From: Leptolyngbya sp. NIES-3755
Lineage (GTDB): Bacteria > Cyanobacteriota > Cyanobacteriia > Leptolyngbyales > Leptolyngbyaceae
Assembly: GCA_001548435.1 (NCBI GenBank)
Contig: AP017308.1
Coordinates: 5,155,030-5,219,029 of the forward strand
Length of the DNA: 64,000 nt
Reading direction: 5' to 3'
The notes under the pieces were generated by a model. It did not search any database, was not told the origin of the DNA, and saw only the letters and a program-made list of their open reading frames with translations. Position numbers and translations under genes: made by a program. The stretch's first letter is position 1. Each line of letters begins with the position of its first letter. Shown here one piece after another: positions 43,344 to 53,615 of the stretch.

Positions 43344-44018
43344 ATGTCGTTAACCGGACTCGTTCAAGGCGTAAACTCTTTTCATACGCATTATTTCAAC
43401 GACCATCGCGAACTATTTGAACGGCTTTCCGGTGGACAATCGCCTGATGTCCTATTCATCACCTGTTCTGATTCCCGCATCGATCCCTGTCTAATCACTC
43501 AAGCTCAACCGGGTGAATTGTTTGTGATGCGAAATGTGGGCAATATCATTCCATCGTATGGGGCGGCAAGTAGCGCAGAATCAGCAGGCATTGAATATGC
43601 AGTACAGGCATTGGGAATCAAAGACATCATTGTGTGTGGTCATTCGCACTGTGGGGCAATGAAAGGATTGCTGCAAATTGGAACATTGGCGGAACAGATG
43701 CCTGCGGTGTATGACTGGCTGAAACGGCATGGAGAAGCGACTCGACGGGTTGTGCAAGATAACTATGCAGGACTTGATCCCGATCGATTGCTGAAAATTG
43801 CGATCGAACAAAATGTCCTCACCCAAATCGAGAACTTAGAAACTTATCCTGCCATTCGATCGAAGCTTCACGGCGGACAGCTCAACCTTCATGCTTGGAT
43901 GTATGAGATCGAGACGGGAACTGTGTTTGCGTTTAATGCAGAGAAACGATGCTTTACGTTGATGGAAAAGCGATCGTTCCCCGTTCCCGATCCACTGATT
44001 ACGAGAATGGTGAGTTAG
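43344..44018 (+). CDS. Beta-class carbonic anhydrase
   Basis: This 224-residue enzyme interconverts carbon dioxide and bicarbonate. Zinc ligands are Cys41 (FITCSDSR), His100 and Cys103 (CGHSHCGAM), with the Asp43-Arg45 dyad present. [12 protein letters not shown] is the conserved substrate wall. The start at the ATG at 43344 gives a normal bacterial length; it is shorter than carboxysomal CcaA proteins, which have a C-terminal extension. Its location is therefore probably cytoplasmic. Its 3' end overlaps glyS by 4 bp. Confidence 0.95.
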   Translation: MSLTGLVQGVNSFHTHYFNDHRELFERLSGGQSPDVLFITCSDSRIDPCLITQAQPGELFVMRNVGNIIPSYGAASSAESAGIEYAVQALGIKDIIVCGHSHCGAMKGLLQIGTLAEQMPAVYDWLKRHGEATRRVVQDNYAGLDPDRLLKIAIEQNVLTQIENLETYPAIRSKLHGGQLNLHAWMYEIETGTVFAFNAEKRCFTLMEKRSFPVPDPLITRMVS

Positions 44019-46177
44019 CCTTTGACGATCGCTCCAAAGTCCGCTAATACTCTGGCATGATTTCGCAACACGCCTAAGAGATTGAGTCGATTTTGCTTGA
44101 TCTCAGGGTTAGAATCCATGACTAACACACTGTCTTCACCATCAAAGAAAGCGCTCACTGTGGGTGCAATTTGGCTCAGAGCTTCGACTAGCTTGGTATA
44201 GTCAGCTTCACCTTGCATAGTTTGATTTAACTGCTGAAGTGCAGCGAAGAAAGATTTTTCTGAGTTCTTCTCGAATAGTTCAGGACGAATCACTGGAACT
44301 GGATCAAGCTGTTGTTTATCTAAGGTTCCTTGAACAGCTAGGCGAGAGGCACGATTCACAGTTTCATAGATAGTTGCAAGACGTTGATCGTTGCGAATGG
44401 CTTGGAGAAATTCGGCTCGATCGCGAACATCTAACAAGTTCTGTAATACTCGCGCTGTATAGTCTGGATCGTTTTCGCCTAAGACCGCATTCACGAGATC
44501 GTAATCAATGGAGCGTTCATCTTTGAGCAATGTTTCAACGCGCTGTAAGAAGAAGTCTTTTAGCTGTTTGAGCAAATCGGGTGCTGCTAATTTTTGAACT
44601 TGGGCATAGTTCGCACTGAAGCTCGAAACAATTTGTTCTAGGAGTTGATTGAGATCGAGTTTTAGGTTTGCTGCCCAAGTAATATTGACGATCGCGGTTG
44701 CTGCCCGTCTGAGTGCAAAGGGATCAGAGGAACCAGAGGGAATCAGTCCTAAGCCGAAAATGCAGACTAAGGTATCTAAGCGATCGCTAATTCCAACAAT
44801 CTGCCCCGCTAAAGTTTTCGGTAGATCATCACCTGCACCACGCGGCAAGTAATGTTCATAAATCGCGGTTGCAACCGTTTCGGATTCACCACAAGCGATC
44901 GCGTATTTTTGTCCCATCACACCTTGAAGCTCTGGGAATTCTCCGACCATTTGAGTCACGAGATCGGCTTTACAGAGTAGTGCAGCTTGTTCAATGGAAG
45001 CTCGGTAGCTTTGCTCCACGGAGTGACCGCTCACACTCAACTGTGTGCAAAGTTGAGCCGCAATTCCAATAATGCGATCGACTTTTGCTCTGACTGATCC
45101 AAGATCAGCTTGGAAAGTCACTGTTTCGAGTTTTGGCAAATAAGCTTCGAGAGGAATTTTGCGATCGGCATCAAAGAAGAATTTTCCATCAGATAATCGC
45201 GCTCGGATCACCCGTTCGTTTCCTGATGCAATGATGTCCGCTTTCTTTGGATCACCATTCGATGCGGTGATGAAATAAGGTAGCAATTCAGAACTATCCG
45301 CTTTCCGAACGGGGAAATAGCGCTGATGACTTTCCATCTCGGTAGTAATCACTTCAGCAGGAAGCTCTAAGAACTCTGCATCGAACTTACCGACAACAGC
45401 CGACGGATATTCAACTAGGTTCGTAACTTCTCGTAGTAAATTTGGATCAATAATTGCAACACCATTGATCTGTTTTGCAGCTTCTTCCGCTTGTTGTTTG
45501 ATCAAGATTTGTCGATCGTCTGAATTCACTTCGACAAATGCAGACTTTAACGCTGACACATAAGATTCTGGATTGGGAATCGAAATCGAATCAGGATGCA
45601 GAACGCGATGACCCCAGGAAATACGATCGCTCTTGTAATGAATGGAATTGCTTGTCATCTCGATCGGTAAAACGGTTTCATCGAGCAATGTTACAAGCCA
45701 GCGAATTGGACGAGAAAACCTCAAATCACCGTCACCCCACCGCATAAAGCGTTTTCCTTCCAATTGTGTGATCCATTGTGGAATCAATTCGGTAAGGATT
45801 TCTGAAATGGCGCGACCTTTGATCGTTTTTTTCACGAAAATGAATTCGCCTTTCTCAGTTGGACGAATCTCAAAATCGTTGATCGAGACTCCTTGTTTCT
45901 GTGCGAATCCCTCTGCTGCTTTGGTCGGTTTGCCATCTTTGAAAGCAGCTTGGGCGGGAGGTCCTTTGATTTCTTCTTCTTGATCTGGTTGTTGTGCAGG
46001 TAAGCCTTGAACGACGATCGCTAACCGTCTTGGAGTGCCGTAAAACTCGATCGAACCAGATGTCAAATTTAGCTCGGCAAGCTGTTTTGGAATGCGCGAT
46101 CGCCATTGAGACAATGCCTCATCGACAAAACTTGCGGGGAGTTCTTCAGTTCCAACTTCGAGTAAAAAGGACGGCAT
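44015..46177 (-). CDS. glyS: Glycyl-tRNA synthetase beta subunit
   Basis: This 720-residue protein is the beta chain of the alpha2-beta2 glycyl-tRNA synthetase. It starts [20 protein letters not shown], the family hallmark, at 46177, and contains [18 protein letters not shown] and the HD-like region. The C-terminal anticodon-binding part is present ([18 protein letters not shown]). It needs GlyQ, encoded elsewhere. It converges with the carbonic anhydrase gene. Confidence 0.96.
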   Translation of the reverse strand: MPSFLLEVGTEELPASFVDEALSQWRSRIPKQLAELNLTSGSIEFYGTPRRLAIVVQGLPAQQPDQEEEIKGPPAQAAFKDGKPTKAAEGFAQKQGVSINDFEIRPTEKGEFIFVKKTIKGRAISEILTELIPQWITQLEGKRFMRWGDGDLRFSRPIRWLVTLLDETVLPIEMTSNSIHYKSDRISWGHRVLHPDSISIPNPESYVSALKSAFVEVNSDDRQILIKQQAEEAAKQINGVAIIDPNLLREVTNLVEYPSAVVGKFDAEFLELPAEVITTEMESHQRYFPVRKADSSELLPYFITASNGDPKKADIIASGNERVIRARLSDGKFFFDADRKIPLEAYLPKLETVTFQADLGSVRAKVDRIIGIAAQLCTQLSVSGHSVEQSYRASIEQAALLCKADLVTQMVGEFPELQGVMGQKYAIACGESETVATAIYEHYLPRGAGDDLPKTLAGQIVGISDRLDTLVCIFGLGLIPSGSSDPFALRRAATAIVNITWAANLKLDLNQLLEQIVSSFSANYAQVQKLAAPDLLKQLKDFFLQRVETLLKDERSIDYDLVNAVLGENDPDYTARVLQNLLDVRDRAEFLQAIRNDQRLATIYETVNRASRLAVQGTLDKQQLDPVPVIRPELFEKNSEKSFFAALQQLNQTMQGEADYTKLVEALSQIAPTVSAFFDGEDSVLVMDSNPEIKQNRLNLLGVLRNHARVLADFGAIVKG

Positions 46178-46295
46178 AACAAGAGGGCAATCATCAAAAG
46201 TCAATTTCATTAGTCTACCTTGCGATAGGAATTATGGAGCGCGATCGCAGGTCTCGAAAAGTGTTCGCTAAACTTAAAGAAATGTTACAAGGTGA

Positions 46296-47255
46296 ATGGT
46301 TGTGGTGACTGAAGCAATTTCTTTGGGCAGAACGGATTTGAAAGTTCCGCCATTGTGCATCGGAACTTGGGCTTGGGGCGATTCGTTTTTCTGGAGTTAT
46401 GGAAAAGACTACACCGAGGCGGATTTGAAGCAAGCGTTTGAGAATGCGATCGAGTCGGGTGTGACGTTCTTTGATACGGCTGAAATCTATGGTTTAGGCA
46501 AGTCTGAGCAGTTCTTAGGGCAGTTCATGAAGCAAACGGATCAGCCTGTTCAGATTGCGACTAAATACATGCCGCTTCCGTGGCGGTTTAGCGCTCAATC
46601 GGTGCATGATGCCGTCACCCATAGTCTCGATCGTTTGGGCGTGAAGTCGGTGGCACTGTATCAAGTTCACATGCCGTTCGACTTTTTTATGGGCAAGAAA
46701 ACGCTGATGGAAGCGCTTGCAGAGGAAGTCAAACAAGGACGCATTGGCGCGATCGGAGTGAGTAACTACTCTGCGGATCAAATGCGCGAAGCTCAAGGAT
46801 ATTTGGCGGCAAAAGGGGTTCCGTTAGCGGTGAATCAAGTGCGCTATGCGTTGATTAATCGCGAAATTGAATCGAATGGAATTTTAGAGACAGCAAAAGA
46901 ATTGGGTGTCACCATTCTGGCTTACAGTCCTTTGGCTCAAGGATTGCTGACTGGAAAATATAAGCCCGAAAATGCGGATTCTGTGACCGGAGCGCGTAAG
47001 CTTGACCCGAAATTCAGTCGGCAGGGATTAGAGAAATTGATGCCTGTAATCGATCGATTAACTCAAATCGGCGCGAAGTACGATAAAACTGCGGGTCAAG
47101 TTGCTTTGAATTGGTTGATTGCTCAGGGCAGTGTGATTCCGATTCCAGGTGCGAAAAATGCAAGTCAGGCAAAACAAAATGCAGGCGCGATCGGATGGTC
47201 GCTTGATCCTGAAGAAGTAACACAGCTTGATTTATTAACGCGATCGTACCGATAA
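46296..47255 (+). CDS. Aldo/keto reductase
   Basis: This 319-residue NADPH-dependent oxidoreductase has the TIM-barrel AKR motifs. The catalytic set comprises Asp in TFFDTAEIYG with its Tyr, Lys in IATKYMPLP and a His-type position (VALYQVHMP). NADPH binding comes from PIPGAKNASQAKQNAGA near the C-terminus. The substrate is unknown; relatives reduce aldehydes, ketones and sugars. The start at 46296 gives the usual length. It is followed 100 bp later by an unrelated outer-membrane protein gene. Confidence 0.9.
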   Translation: MVVVTEAISLGRTDLKVPPLCIGTWAWGDSFFWSYGKDYTEADLKQAFENAIESGVTFFDTAEIYGLGKSEQFLGQFMKQTDQPVQIATKYMPLPWRFSAQSVHDAVTHSLDRLGVKSVALYQVHMPFDFFMGKKTLMEALAEEVKQGRIGAIGVSNYSADQMREAQGYLAAKGVPLAVNQVRYALINREIESNGILETAKELGVTILAYSPLAQGLLTGKYKPENADSVTGARKLDPKFSRQGLEKLMPVIDRLTQIGAKYDKTAGQVALNWLIAQGSVIPIPGAKNASQAKQNAGAIGWSLDPEEVTQLDLLTRSYR

Positions 47256-47358
47256 AAATCCTAGAGCGAAAAACTAGCCGAAGGTCGAATTTCTCGATCG
47301 CGCCTTTAACCTGCATTTGGGGAATACAGAGGACGTTGCCTCTCCTGTGTTCCCCTGT

Positions 47359-49011
47359 ATGAAGTCTGGTGAAAAGATAGTTCAGACTACTTTCGCGTTT
47401 TTAATCTTGTGCTTGAGTATCGAAGCAGTTCAGGCTCAAAGTACTGATGGAACGAGAACACAGGTCGATCGCGTTTTGCAACCGATCCTTTCTGAGCCAC
47501 CAAAGCATTCAACCGTCAAGATTCTAGTTCGCAAAGTTGAAGTCATTGGAAATACGGTGCTGAAACCTGCTGATCTTCAGAAGATTACACAATCGATCGA
47601 AGGTCAATCTGTCACTTTAGATCAGCTTCGGAGTGTTGCAGACTCCATGACTCAGCTTTATCTCAATCGCGGTTACATCACGTCTAGAGCCGTATTAGCG
47701 GATCAATCGATGATTGATGGTGTCGTGCAAATTCGAGCGATCGAAGGCTCGATCGAGCGGATTGAAATTGAGGGATTGCAGCGGTTACGAGAAAGCTATA
47801 TTCGCGATCGTATTCAACTTGGAACTTCTACGCCACTCAACAAAGATCGCTTAGAGGATCAATTGAGACTGTTGAAAGCTGATCCATTGTTTGAATCAGT
47901 AGAAGCGAGTCTGAAAGCGGGAAATGGAGTCGGGCAAAGTGTTCTCACCCTCAGAGTTCGAGAAGCAAAGCAATTGAGTGGTTTTGTGGGTGCAGATAAC
48001 TTATCGCCACCGAGTGTTGGATCAGAGCGAATTGGAACTGTTCTGAGCTATCGAAATCTCACGGGACTAGGCGATGAAATTAGTGCGTCGTACTATCGCT
48101 CAGTCCAAGGCGGCTCGAATTCATTTGATTTTAACTATCGGTTTCCAATAAATTCAATGAATGGAGCCGTACAACTCAGAGTTTCACCCAGTCGTAGTGA
48201 AATTATTCAATCAGACTTTGCAGCATTTGGAATTCGCAGTGAAACCGATTTGTATGAATTGAGCTATCGTCAGCCTTTGATTCGGACACCACGTGAAGAG
48301 TTCGCATTGTCGATCGCGTTCGCTCTCCAAAACGGTCAAACCTTTCTATTCCAAGACACACCGTTTCCGTTTGGGATTGGTGCAGACCTTGATGGCAATA
48401 CTCGCACTCGGATTCTGAAATTCGGTCAGGACTATGTGAGGCGTGATTCACAAGGCGCTTGGGTGGCTCGATCGCAGTTCAGTTTCGGCTTAAATCTGTT
48501 CAATGCCACGACAAATGATTCTCCAATTCCGGATGGTCGCTTTTTCAGTTGGTTTGGGCAACTTCAACGAGTGCAACGATTGGGAGCCGATCATCTATTG
48601 ATTGTTCAAGCCGATTTGCAACTGACACCGGATAGTTTATTTCCATCACAGCAATTTGTAATTGGCGGTGGACAATCGTTGAGAGGCTATCGGCAAAATG
48701 CTCGATCGGGCGATAACGGGTTTCGATTCTCGATCGAGGATCGCATCACGGTTCAACGCACTCCAACGGGCGCACCTGTGCTTCAATTTGCTCCATTCAT
48801 CGATTTTGGAACCGTTTGGAATCGATCGAACAATCCCAACTTACTGCCCGATCAGCGATTTTTAGCAGGTGGCGGACTGGGCGTGATTTTGGAACCTACA
48901 CCGGGACTGTTTTTACGAGCGGATTATGCGATTCCGTTTACGAAATTAAGCGATCGGGGCAACAATGCTCAGGATCAAGCTTTCTATTTCAGTGTTGGAT
49001 ACAGCTTCTAA
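47359..49011 (+). CDS. ShlB/FhaC/HecB-type two-partner secretion porin (TpsB)
   Basis: This outer-membrane protein of about 550 residues has a signal peptide (residues 1-26) and two POTRA-like domains (VRKVEVIGNTVLKPADLQKI, IERIEIEGLQRLRESYIRDR). A 16-strand beta barrel follows, with the VIGGGQSLRGYRQ loop, the VRGY-like lid motif. It ends in Phe as outer-membrane barrels do. TpsB proteins export a large filamentous TpsA partner. No TpsA gene is in the window. I start at the ATG at 47359; an earlier start would add 14 residues. Confidence 0.85.
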   Translation: MKSGEKIVQTTFAFLILCLSIEAVQAQSTDGTRTQVDRVLQPILSEPPKHSTVKILVRKVEVIGNTVLKPADLQKITQSIEGQSVTLDQLRSVADSMTQLYLNRGYITSRAVLADQSMIDGVVQIRAIEGSIERIEIEGLQRLRESYIRDRIQLGTSTPLNKDRLEDQLRLLKADPLFESVEASLKAGNGVGQSVLTLRVREAKQLSGFVGADNLSPPSVGSERIGTVLSYRNLTGLGDEISASYYRSVQGGSNSFDFNYRFPINSMNGAVQLRVSPSRSEIIQSDFAAFGIRSETDLYELSYRQPLIRTPREEFALSIAFALQNGQTFLFQDTPFPFGIGADLDGNTRTRILKFGQDYVRRDSQGAWVARSQFSFGLNLFNATTNDSPIPDGRFFSWFGQLQRVQRLGADHLLIVQADLQLTPDSLFPSQQFVIGGGQSLRGYRQNARSGDNGFRFSIEDRITVQRTPTGAPVLQFAPFIDFGTVWNRSNNPNLLPDQRFLAGGGLGVILEPTPGLFLRADYAIPFTKLSDRGNNAQDQAFYFSVGYSF

Positions 49012-49114
49012 AGTTCATCGTTTCTTCACAGATTTTTCTCTGAAACCCTTTGTCTATCGATGAATAATTGAAATGTAAGGGTAGTAGATACCAGATTCAA
49101 TGTAGGAAATCGCT

Positions 49115-49495
49115 ATGAGTTGGGTGTTAGTCGTTGATGACAGTGCTGTTGTCCGAGAACTCATTTCAACCGAATTACGGCATCGTGGCTTTGATGTTGC
49201 GGTTGCAAATGATGGCGTTGACGCGATTTCTGTGATTCAGAAACATCCACCCGATTTGGTGATCACCGATGTTGTGATGCCCCGAATGAATGGGTATGAA
49301 CTGTGTCGCTGGATTAAAAGTGATCCGCGTAGCCAAAATATTCCCGTGATGATGTGTTCGATCAAAGGGGAAGACTTCGATCGATATTGGGGCATGAAAC
49401 AAGGCGCAGATGCTTACATGACCAAGCCTTGTCCTCCTTCAGAAATGTTGAGCGCAATTCAGTACTTGTTATCTCGATCGACTGCAACAAATTAG
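49115..49495 (+). CDS. Single-domain CheY-like response regulator
   Basis: This 126-residue receiver domain begins MSWVLVVDDSAVVRELISTE. The phospho-acceptor Asp is in LVITDVVMPRMNGYE, and Lys is in YMTKPCPPSEML. The Cys-Pro after the Lys and the MCSIKG (switch Ser/Thr) are like PixH/PilH-type regulators of cyanobacterial motility. There is no output domain. Partner kinases are not adjacent; the nearest receiver-related genes are far. Confidence 0.88.
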   Translation: MSWVLVVDDSAVVRELISTELRHRGFDVAVANDGVDAISVIQKHPPDLVITDVVMPRMNGYELCRWIKSDPRSQNIPVMMCSIKGEDFDRYWGMKQGADAYMTKPCPPSEMLSAIQYLLSRSTATN

Positions 49496-49555
49496 CTAAC
49501 GTCAAAAAATCAATTCATCGATTAGGCTGGATCTAGTTGCCTATCGAGTTTGTCT

Positions 49556-50587
49556 ATGACTTCGTTGCTAAAACGTCGATCGCCCCTTGCTTCCAGCGAA
49601 TATCAACAATCCCTTTTAGAAGCTTTGCCGCTTAGTAATGGTAATTTCTCCGATCGCTTATCGGCTGACAATTGGAATCCGCTGAAACCCGCTGAACTCG
49701 AAATCTTTCAAATCAATGTTGGCAAGCTGTGTAATATGACTTGTCGGCATTGTCACGTTGATGCGAGTCCCGATCGCAAAGAAATTATGAGCCGCGAAAC
49801 GATCGATCTTTGTCTCAAAGCATTAGATCAAACGAATGCTCATACGGTTGATCTCACAGGCGGCGCACCAGAATTGAATCCAAATTTCCGGTATTTAGTA
49901 GATCAATGTGTGGCACGTGGAAAGCATGTGATCGATCGATGTAATCTCACCGTTTTATTGCTGCCAACACTCGAAGATTTGCCTGAATGGTTAGCAGAAC
50001 GGAATGTAGAAGTCGTTTGTTCATTGCCACACTATCGACAGCGAAACACAGATGCTCAGAGAGGAGATGGCACGTTTGATAAATCGATCGAGGCTTTGAA
50101 ACGGTTAAATAAAGCGGGGTATGGCGTTGGAAATGTCGATCGACAATTAACGCTGATGAGCAATCCAGTCGGAGCTTTTCTTGCAAGTGGACAAACTAAA
50201 TTGGAGCAAGAATGGAAAGCAGGATTAATGAAGTATCAAGGAGTGAGCTTCGATCGATTAATCACCCTGAACAATATGCCAATCTCGCGATTTCTAGAAT
50301 GGTTAGAAGCAAGTGGCAATCTCCAGAGTTACATGGAATTGCTAGTCAATTCATTTAATCCTGCAACGATTAATGGCTTGATGTGCCGCAATACCTTATC
50401 AATCTCTTGGGATGGATATTTGTATGATTGCGACTTTAATCAAATGCTCGATCTTAAATGTGAATCTCCCCATATTCGGGAGTTTGATTTAGAAAAATTG
50501 ACAGATCGATCGATTGTCACAGGTCGGCATTGTTTTGGATGCACCGCTGGGGCAGGTAGCTCTTGTGGCGGTGCATTGGCTGAATGA
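49556..50587 (+). CDS. arsS: ArsS-type radical SAM protein (arsenosugar biosynthesis)
   Basis: This 343-residue enzyme has the radical SAM motif CNMTCRHC, typical of the family (CxxxCxxC), followed by the DUF3641-type C-terminal domain with extra Cys (MCRNTLSISWDGYLYDCDFNQ, RHCFGCTAGAGSSCGGA) that can bind auxiliary iron-sulfur clusters. ArsS makes a 5'-deoxyadenosyl group on dimethylated arsenic, leading to arsenosugars. Its usual partner ArsM is not adjacent. I start at the ATG at 49556; a TTG at 49550 is possible. Confidence 0.9.
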   Translation: MTSLLKRRSPLASSEYQQSLLEALPLSNGNFSDRLSADNWNPLKPAELEIFQINVGKLCNMTCRHCHVDASPDRKEIMSRETIDLCLKALDQTNAHTVDLTGGAPELNPNFRYLVDQCVARGKHVIDRCNLTVLLLPTLEDLPEWLAERNVEVVCSLPHYRQRNTDAQRGDGTFDKSIEALKRLNKAGYGVGNVDRQLTLMSNPVGAFLASGQTKLEQEWKAGLMKYQGVSFDRLITLNNMPISRFLEWLEASGNLQSYMELLVNSFNPATINGLMCRNTLSISWDGYLYDCDFNQMLDLKCESPHIREFDLEKLTDRSIVTGRHCFGCTAGAGSSCGGALAE

Positions 50588-50588
50588 A

Positions 50589-51035
50589 TTAAAAATACTG
50601 CAACTGAATCTGAGCCGTCGTTTCTGTTCCTGCCACAAACACCGCTGCCTCATTAAATCTTGGTGCACCTGTCCGAATCACCGGATTGCGCGAAAACCCA
50701 AATCCTTCGGTTGGAATTCCTAAGAAATTACGATCGAGCTTTCCGTTTCCATTGCGATCGTGATAAACCGCGATCGCATAATTTCCAAAGGCAATATTCT
50801 GAAAGGTCACGGCTGTGCGCCCTTTTCCGACTGGAACACATTGAGCACGAACCGCTCGATCGCCCCGGTCTGGAAATCCCTGACTCCCGCCAAACAGACT
50901 GACACAGACTTGTCCTTGCTGCTGTCGAGTTCCATCCACCACAATTCGCAGATTGCCGCTCGGATTTGCCTGAACAGACATTGGGATTATCAAGCCTGCC
51001 AACGCGGTCAAGGTCGCAAACATCGTCTTCTGCAC
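50589..51035 (-). CDS. DUF2141 family secreted protein
   Basis: This protein of about 148 residues has a signal peptide (MQKTMFATLTALAGLIIPMS) and a DUF2141 beta-sandwich: LRIVVDGTRQQQGQVCVSLFGG, then YAIAVYHDRNGNGKLDRNFLGIP (acidic, possibly calcium binding), then GFGFSRNP. The start is the GTG at 51035, nine bases after GGAGG; longer starts at 51068 or 51098 disrupt the signal. The family's role is unknown. It converges with arsS. Confidence 0.8.
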   Translation of the reverse strand: MQKTMFATLTALAGLIIPMSVQANPSGNLRIVVDGTRQQQGQVCVSLFGGSQGFPDRGDRAVRAQCVPVGKGRTAVTFQNIAFGNYAIAVYHDRNGNGKLDRNFLGIPTEGFGFSRNPVIRTGAPRFNEAAVFVAGTETTAQIQLQYF

Positions 51036-51191
51036 GATCGAGTTCCTCCGGAATAAGGGGCTTAACATTTTGTAACCGATTGCCAAAGTATTGTACATCC
51101 TGAAGCAAATCTGAAAAGCACCGGAAGATTTTTGCTGTTTGTGTTATTGTTCATGGAAGCTAAAGAGAATGTACTTTAGCCGCTCTATTCC

Positions 51192-52046
51192 GTGAACTTA
51201 CCTCGTCCTGTCGCTTCTGATTTGTCCCCCAACGATTGGCATGGCATACTGCGCTTAGATTTTGAAAATCGACGTGGTATCACCCAACTCAGTCGAAATC
51301 AAGGACAGGCTCCCCTTAAGGTGCAGCGCCCGTTTTATCCGGAGGGCGGCGGGGTATGTCACTGTGTGGTGATGCACACGGCGGGCGGAATCGTGGGGGG
51401 CGATCGCTTATCCTTCGAGTTCCGCCTTGCCGCTGATAGTCGATCGTTGATTACAACCCCGGCAGCAAGTAAGATTTACCGCACGAATGGGCGCGAAGCT
51501 CATCAAACAATTCAAATTGATATCGAAAACGGGGCGTGTTTGGAATGGTTGCCACTCGATGCGATCGTGTTCAATCAAGCCTCGTTTCGTCAGGAAATGA
51601 TGATTAATCTTGCGCCCGGTGCAGAGTGGATTGGCTGGGAGATCACTCGATTTGGACGGAGTGCACGAGGAGAGCGATTTGTCGAAGGGAATTGGCGATC
51701 GCAGACTGAAGTTTGGCAATCCGGAAAGCCGATTTGGATCGACAGACAATGGTTGCCCGGAAGTGAAGCAACCTTTAACAGTCCGCATGGGTTAGCAGGT
51801 TGTCCGGTTGTTGCTAGTTTTGCTTGGATTGGAAAAACGGTGGATTCGGAATGCGTTGAAAAAGCTCGATCGTTGTGGGCGGGCACTTCTGGAGAGATTG
51901 GAGTGACGCGCTTACCCTTGGGCTTATTGTGCCGATATCGAGGGCATTCGAGTACGGAAGCACGACGCTGGTTAATTGCAGTTTGGAGCATGGTGAGATC
52001 AATCTCCGATCGTCCAATCTGCATTCCGCGTGTGTGGCAACTCTGA
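51192..52046 (+). CDS. ureD: Urease accessory protein UreD
   Basis: This 284-residue protein is UreD (UreH), part of the nickel-insertion complex with UreF and Ure[19 protein letters not shown] and the [19 protein letters not shown] block are conserved. It starts with GTG at 51192. It is the first gene of a ureDAB group; ureA follows 73 bp later. Confidence 0.93.
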   Translation: MNLPRPVASDLSPNDWHGILRLDFENRRGITQLSRNQGQAPLKVQRPFYPEGGGVCHCVVMHTAGGIVGGDRLSFEFRLAADSRSLITTPAASKIYRTNGREAHQTIQIDIENGACLEWLPLDAIVFNQASFRQEMMINLAPGAEWIGWEITRFGRSARGERFVEGNWRSQTEVWQSGKPIWIDRQWLPGSEATFNSPHGLAGCPVVASFAWIGKTVDSECVEKARSLWAGTSGEIGVTRLPLGLLCRYRGHSSTEARRWLIAVWSMVRSISDRPICIPRVWQL

Positions 52047-52119
52047 ACAAATTGTAAAACCGCATCGGATTCGGTGCGAAAGCTGCGAAAATAATCCCGA
52101 TTCGACTAGGGGAATTTCG

Positions 52120-52422
52120 ATGCAACTCACGCCGCAAGAAAAGGATAAGCTACTCATTTTTACGGCTGCTTTAGTCGCAGAACGTCGCAAAGCAAGAGGC
52201 TTAAAACTGAACTATCCAGAAGCGATCGCTTACATCTCCGCGGCAATTCTCGAAGGTGCAAGAGACGGGCAAACCGTTGCAGAACTGATGAATTATGGAA
52301 CGACGCTTCTGACTCAAGAGGATGTCATGGACGGAATCTCTGAGATGATCCACGAAGTTCAAGTCGAAGCAACTTTTCCAGATGGAACGAAGTTAGTCAC
52401 CGTTCACAACCCGATTCGATAG
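52120..52422 (+). CDS. ureA: Urease gamma subunit
   Basis: This 100-residue protein is Ure[41 protein letters not shown] and [20 protein letters not shown] are diagnostic. It forms the urease core with UreB and UreC. The ATG at 52120 gives full family length. ureB follows 12 bp later behind AGGAGA. Confidence 0.96.
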   Translation: MQLTPQEKDKLLIFTAALVAERRKARGLKLNYPEAIAYISAAILEGARDGQTVAELMNYGTTLLTQEDVMDGISEMIHEVQVEATFPDGTKLVTVHNPIR

Positions 52423-52434
52423 GAGAACAGCACA

Positions 52435-52776
52435 ATGATTCCAGGTGAAATGTTTATCGAAGACGGTGAAATCGAACTGAATGCAGGACGCGACACCGTA
52501 ACTTTGCAAGTAGCAAATCGAGGCGATCGACCCATTCAAGTTGGCTCACATTTCCATTTCTTTGAAGTGAATGCGGCTCTGGAATTCGATCGCGATCGCG
52601 CCCGTGGAATGCGCCTCGATATTCCCGCTGGAACCGCTGTCCGATTTGAACCGGGAGACGATCGAGAAGTCACTTTAGTCGCACTAGCCGGATCGCGCCA
52701 AGTCTACGGATTCAACGCCAAAATCGAAGGCGCGCTCGATGAGAAACCGAAAAAAGGTAAAAAGAAATCGAAATAA
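52435..52776 (+). CDS. ureB: Urease beta subunit
   Basis: This 113-residue protein is UreB, with [38 protein letters not shown] and [12 protein letters not shown]. The C-terminus ends in a Lys-rich tail ([11 protein letters not shown]) that is not part of the family core. The next gene is a Coq4 homologue, not ureC, so the catalytic subunit must be elsewhere. Confidence 0.96.
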   Translation: MIPGEMFIEDGEIELNAGRDTVTLQVANRGDRPIQVGSHFHFFEVNAALEFDRDRARGMRLDIPAGTAVRFEPGDDREVTLVALAGSRQVYGFNAKIEGALDEKPKKGKKKSK

Positions 52777-52838
52777 ATAGCACACTCAAAATTAGATCGA
52801 TTATGGTGGGCATGACATTTAGATAAACCCTAGAAGTG

Positions 52839-53519
52839 ATGAACATCAAAGATTTACGCCGACTGAATTTAGATTATTTAAACACGCTAAAATCGATTCT
52901 CGGTTTGATAAAAGATCCAACTCAAACAGAATCGATTTACGATGTCGAGGATTCCTTGTTGCGATCGCATCCGCAAACAATGGCAGCATCCGTAAAATAC
53001 ATGCTGAAAGATCCAGAAATTGCGAAACTGGTCAGCGATCGCTATTCTGCGCCCGTCCCAGACCTCGCCAAATTGATGACCTGTCCAGCGAATTCTCTCG
53101 GATACGCCTTCGCTCAATACATTTCCTCATCAGGCTTTGATCCCGGTTTCTACCGCAAAATCGAAGTGGTTGACGATGAAACTTGCTTACTCTTCCGATT
53201 GCGCCAAACACACGATATTTGGCACGTCGTCACCGGAATGAGTGTGGATGTTCCCGGTGAAATTGGACTCAAAGCCTTTGAACTCGCTCAAACTCGTCGC
53301 CCTCTGGCTGGAATTCTGATTGCAGGGGCATTCGTCAGCACCCTATTAAACCAGCCTGAACAATTAGATCGATTGCTCGATCGCATCGCTTCCGGATATC
53401 GCATGGGAGCCAAAGCTAAACCTCTTCTCGCCCAACGCTGGGAAGAACATTGGGACAAACCGCTTGCAGAATGGCGATCGCAGCTTGGGATCGAACCGAT
53501 GCCCGTTTATGTTCCCTAA
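52839..53519 (+). CDS. Coq4 family protein
   Basis: This 226-residue protein is a Coq4 homologue. It keeps the metal motif HDIWHVVTG followed by Glu eleven residues after the second His (HDxxH-x11-E), and the PDLAKLMTCPANSLGYAFA block. Yeast Coq4 acts in ubiquinone synthesis as an assembly or head-group modifying protein. Cyanobacteria make plastoquinone and not ubiquinone, so the substrate here is unclear. It is separated from ureB by 62 bp and may be transcribed alone. Start is the ATG at 52839. Confidence 0.85.
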   Translation: MNIKDLRRLNLDYLNTLKSILGLIKDPTQTESIYDVEDSLLRSHPQTMAASVKYMLKDPEIAKLVSDRYSAPVPDLAKLMTCPANSLGYAFAQYISSSGFDPGFYRKIEVVDDETCLLFRLRQTHDIWHVVTGMSVDVPGEIGLKAFELAQTRRPLAGILIAGAFVSTLLNQPEQLDRLLDRIASGYRMGAKAKPLLAQRWEEHWDKPLAEWRSQLGIEPMPVYVP

Positions 53520-53615
53520 GAATGATTCTCTACCAGGCGACAGAGAAAATCACTTGCAGCACTCACTACTATGAACACGATGTTGTAAAGATAGAGACTC
53601 TTTAAGGGAAATACT

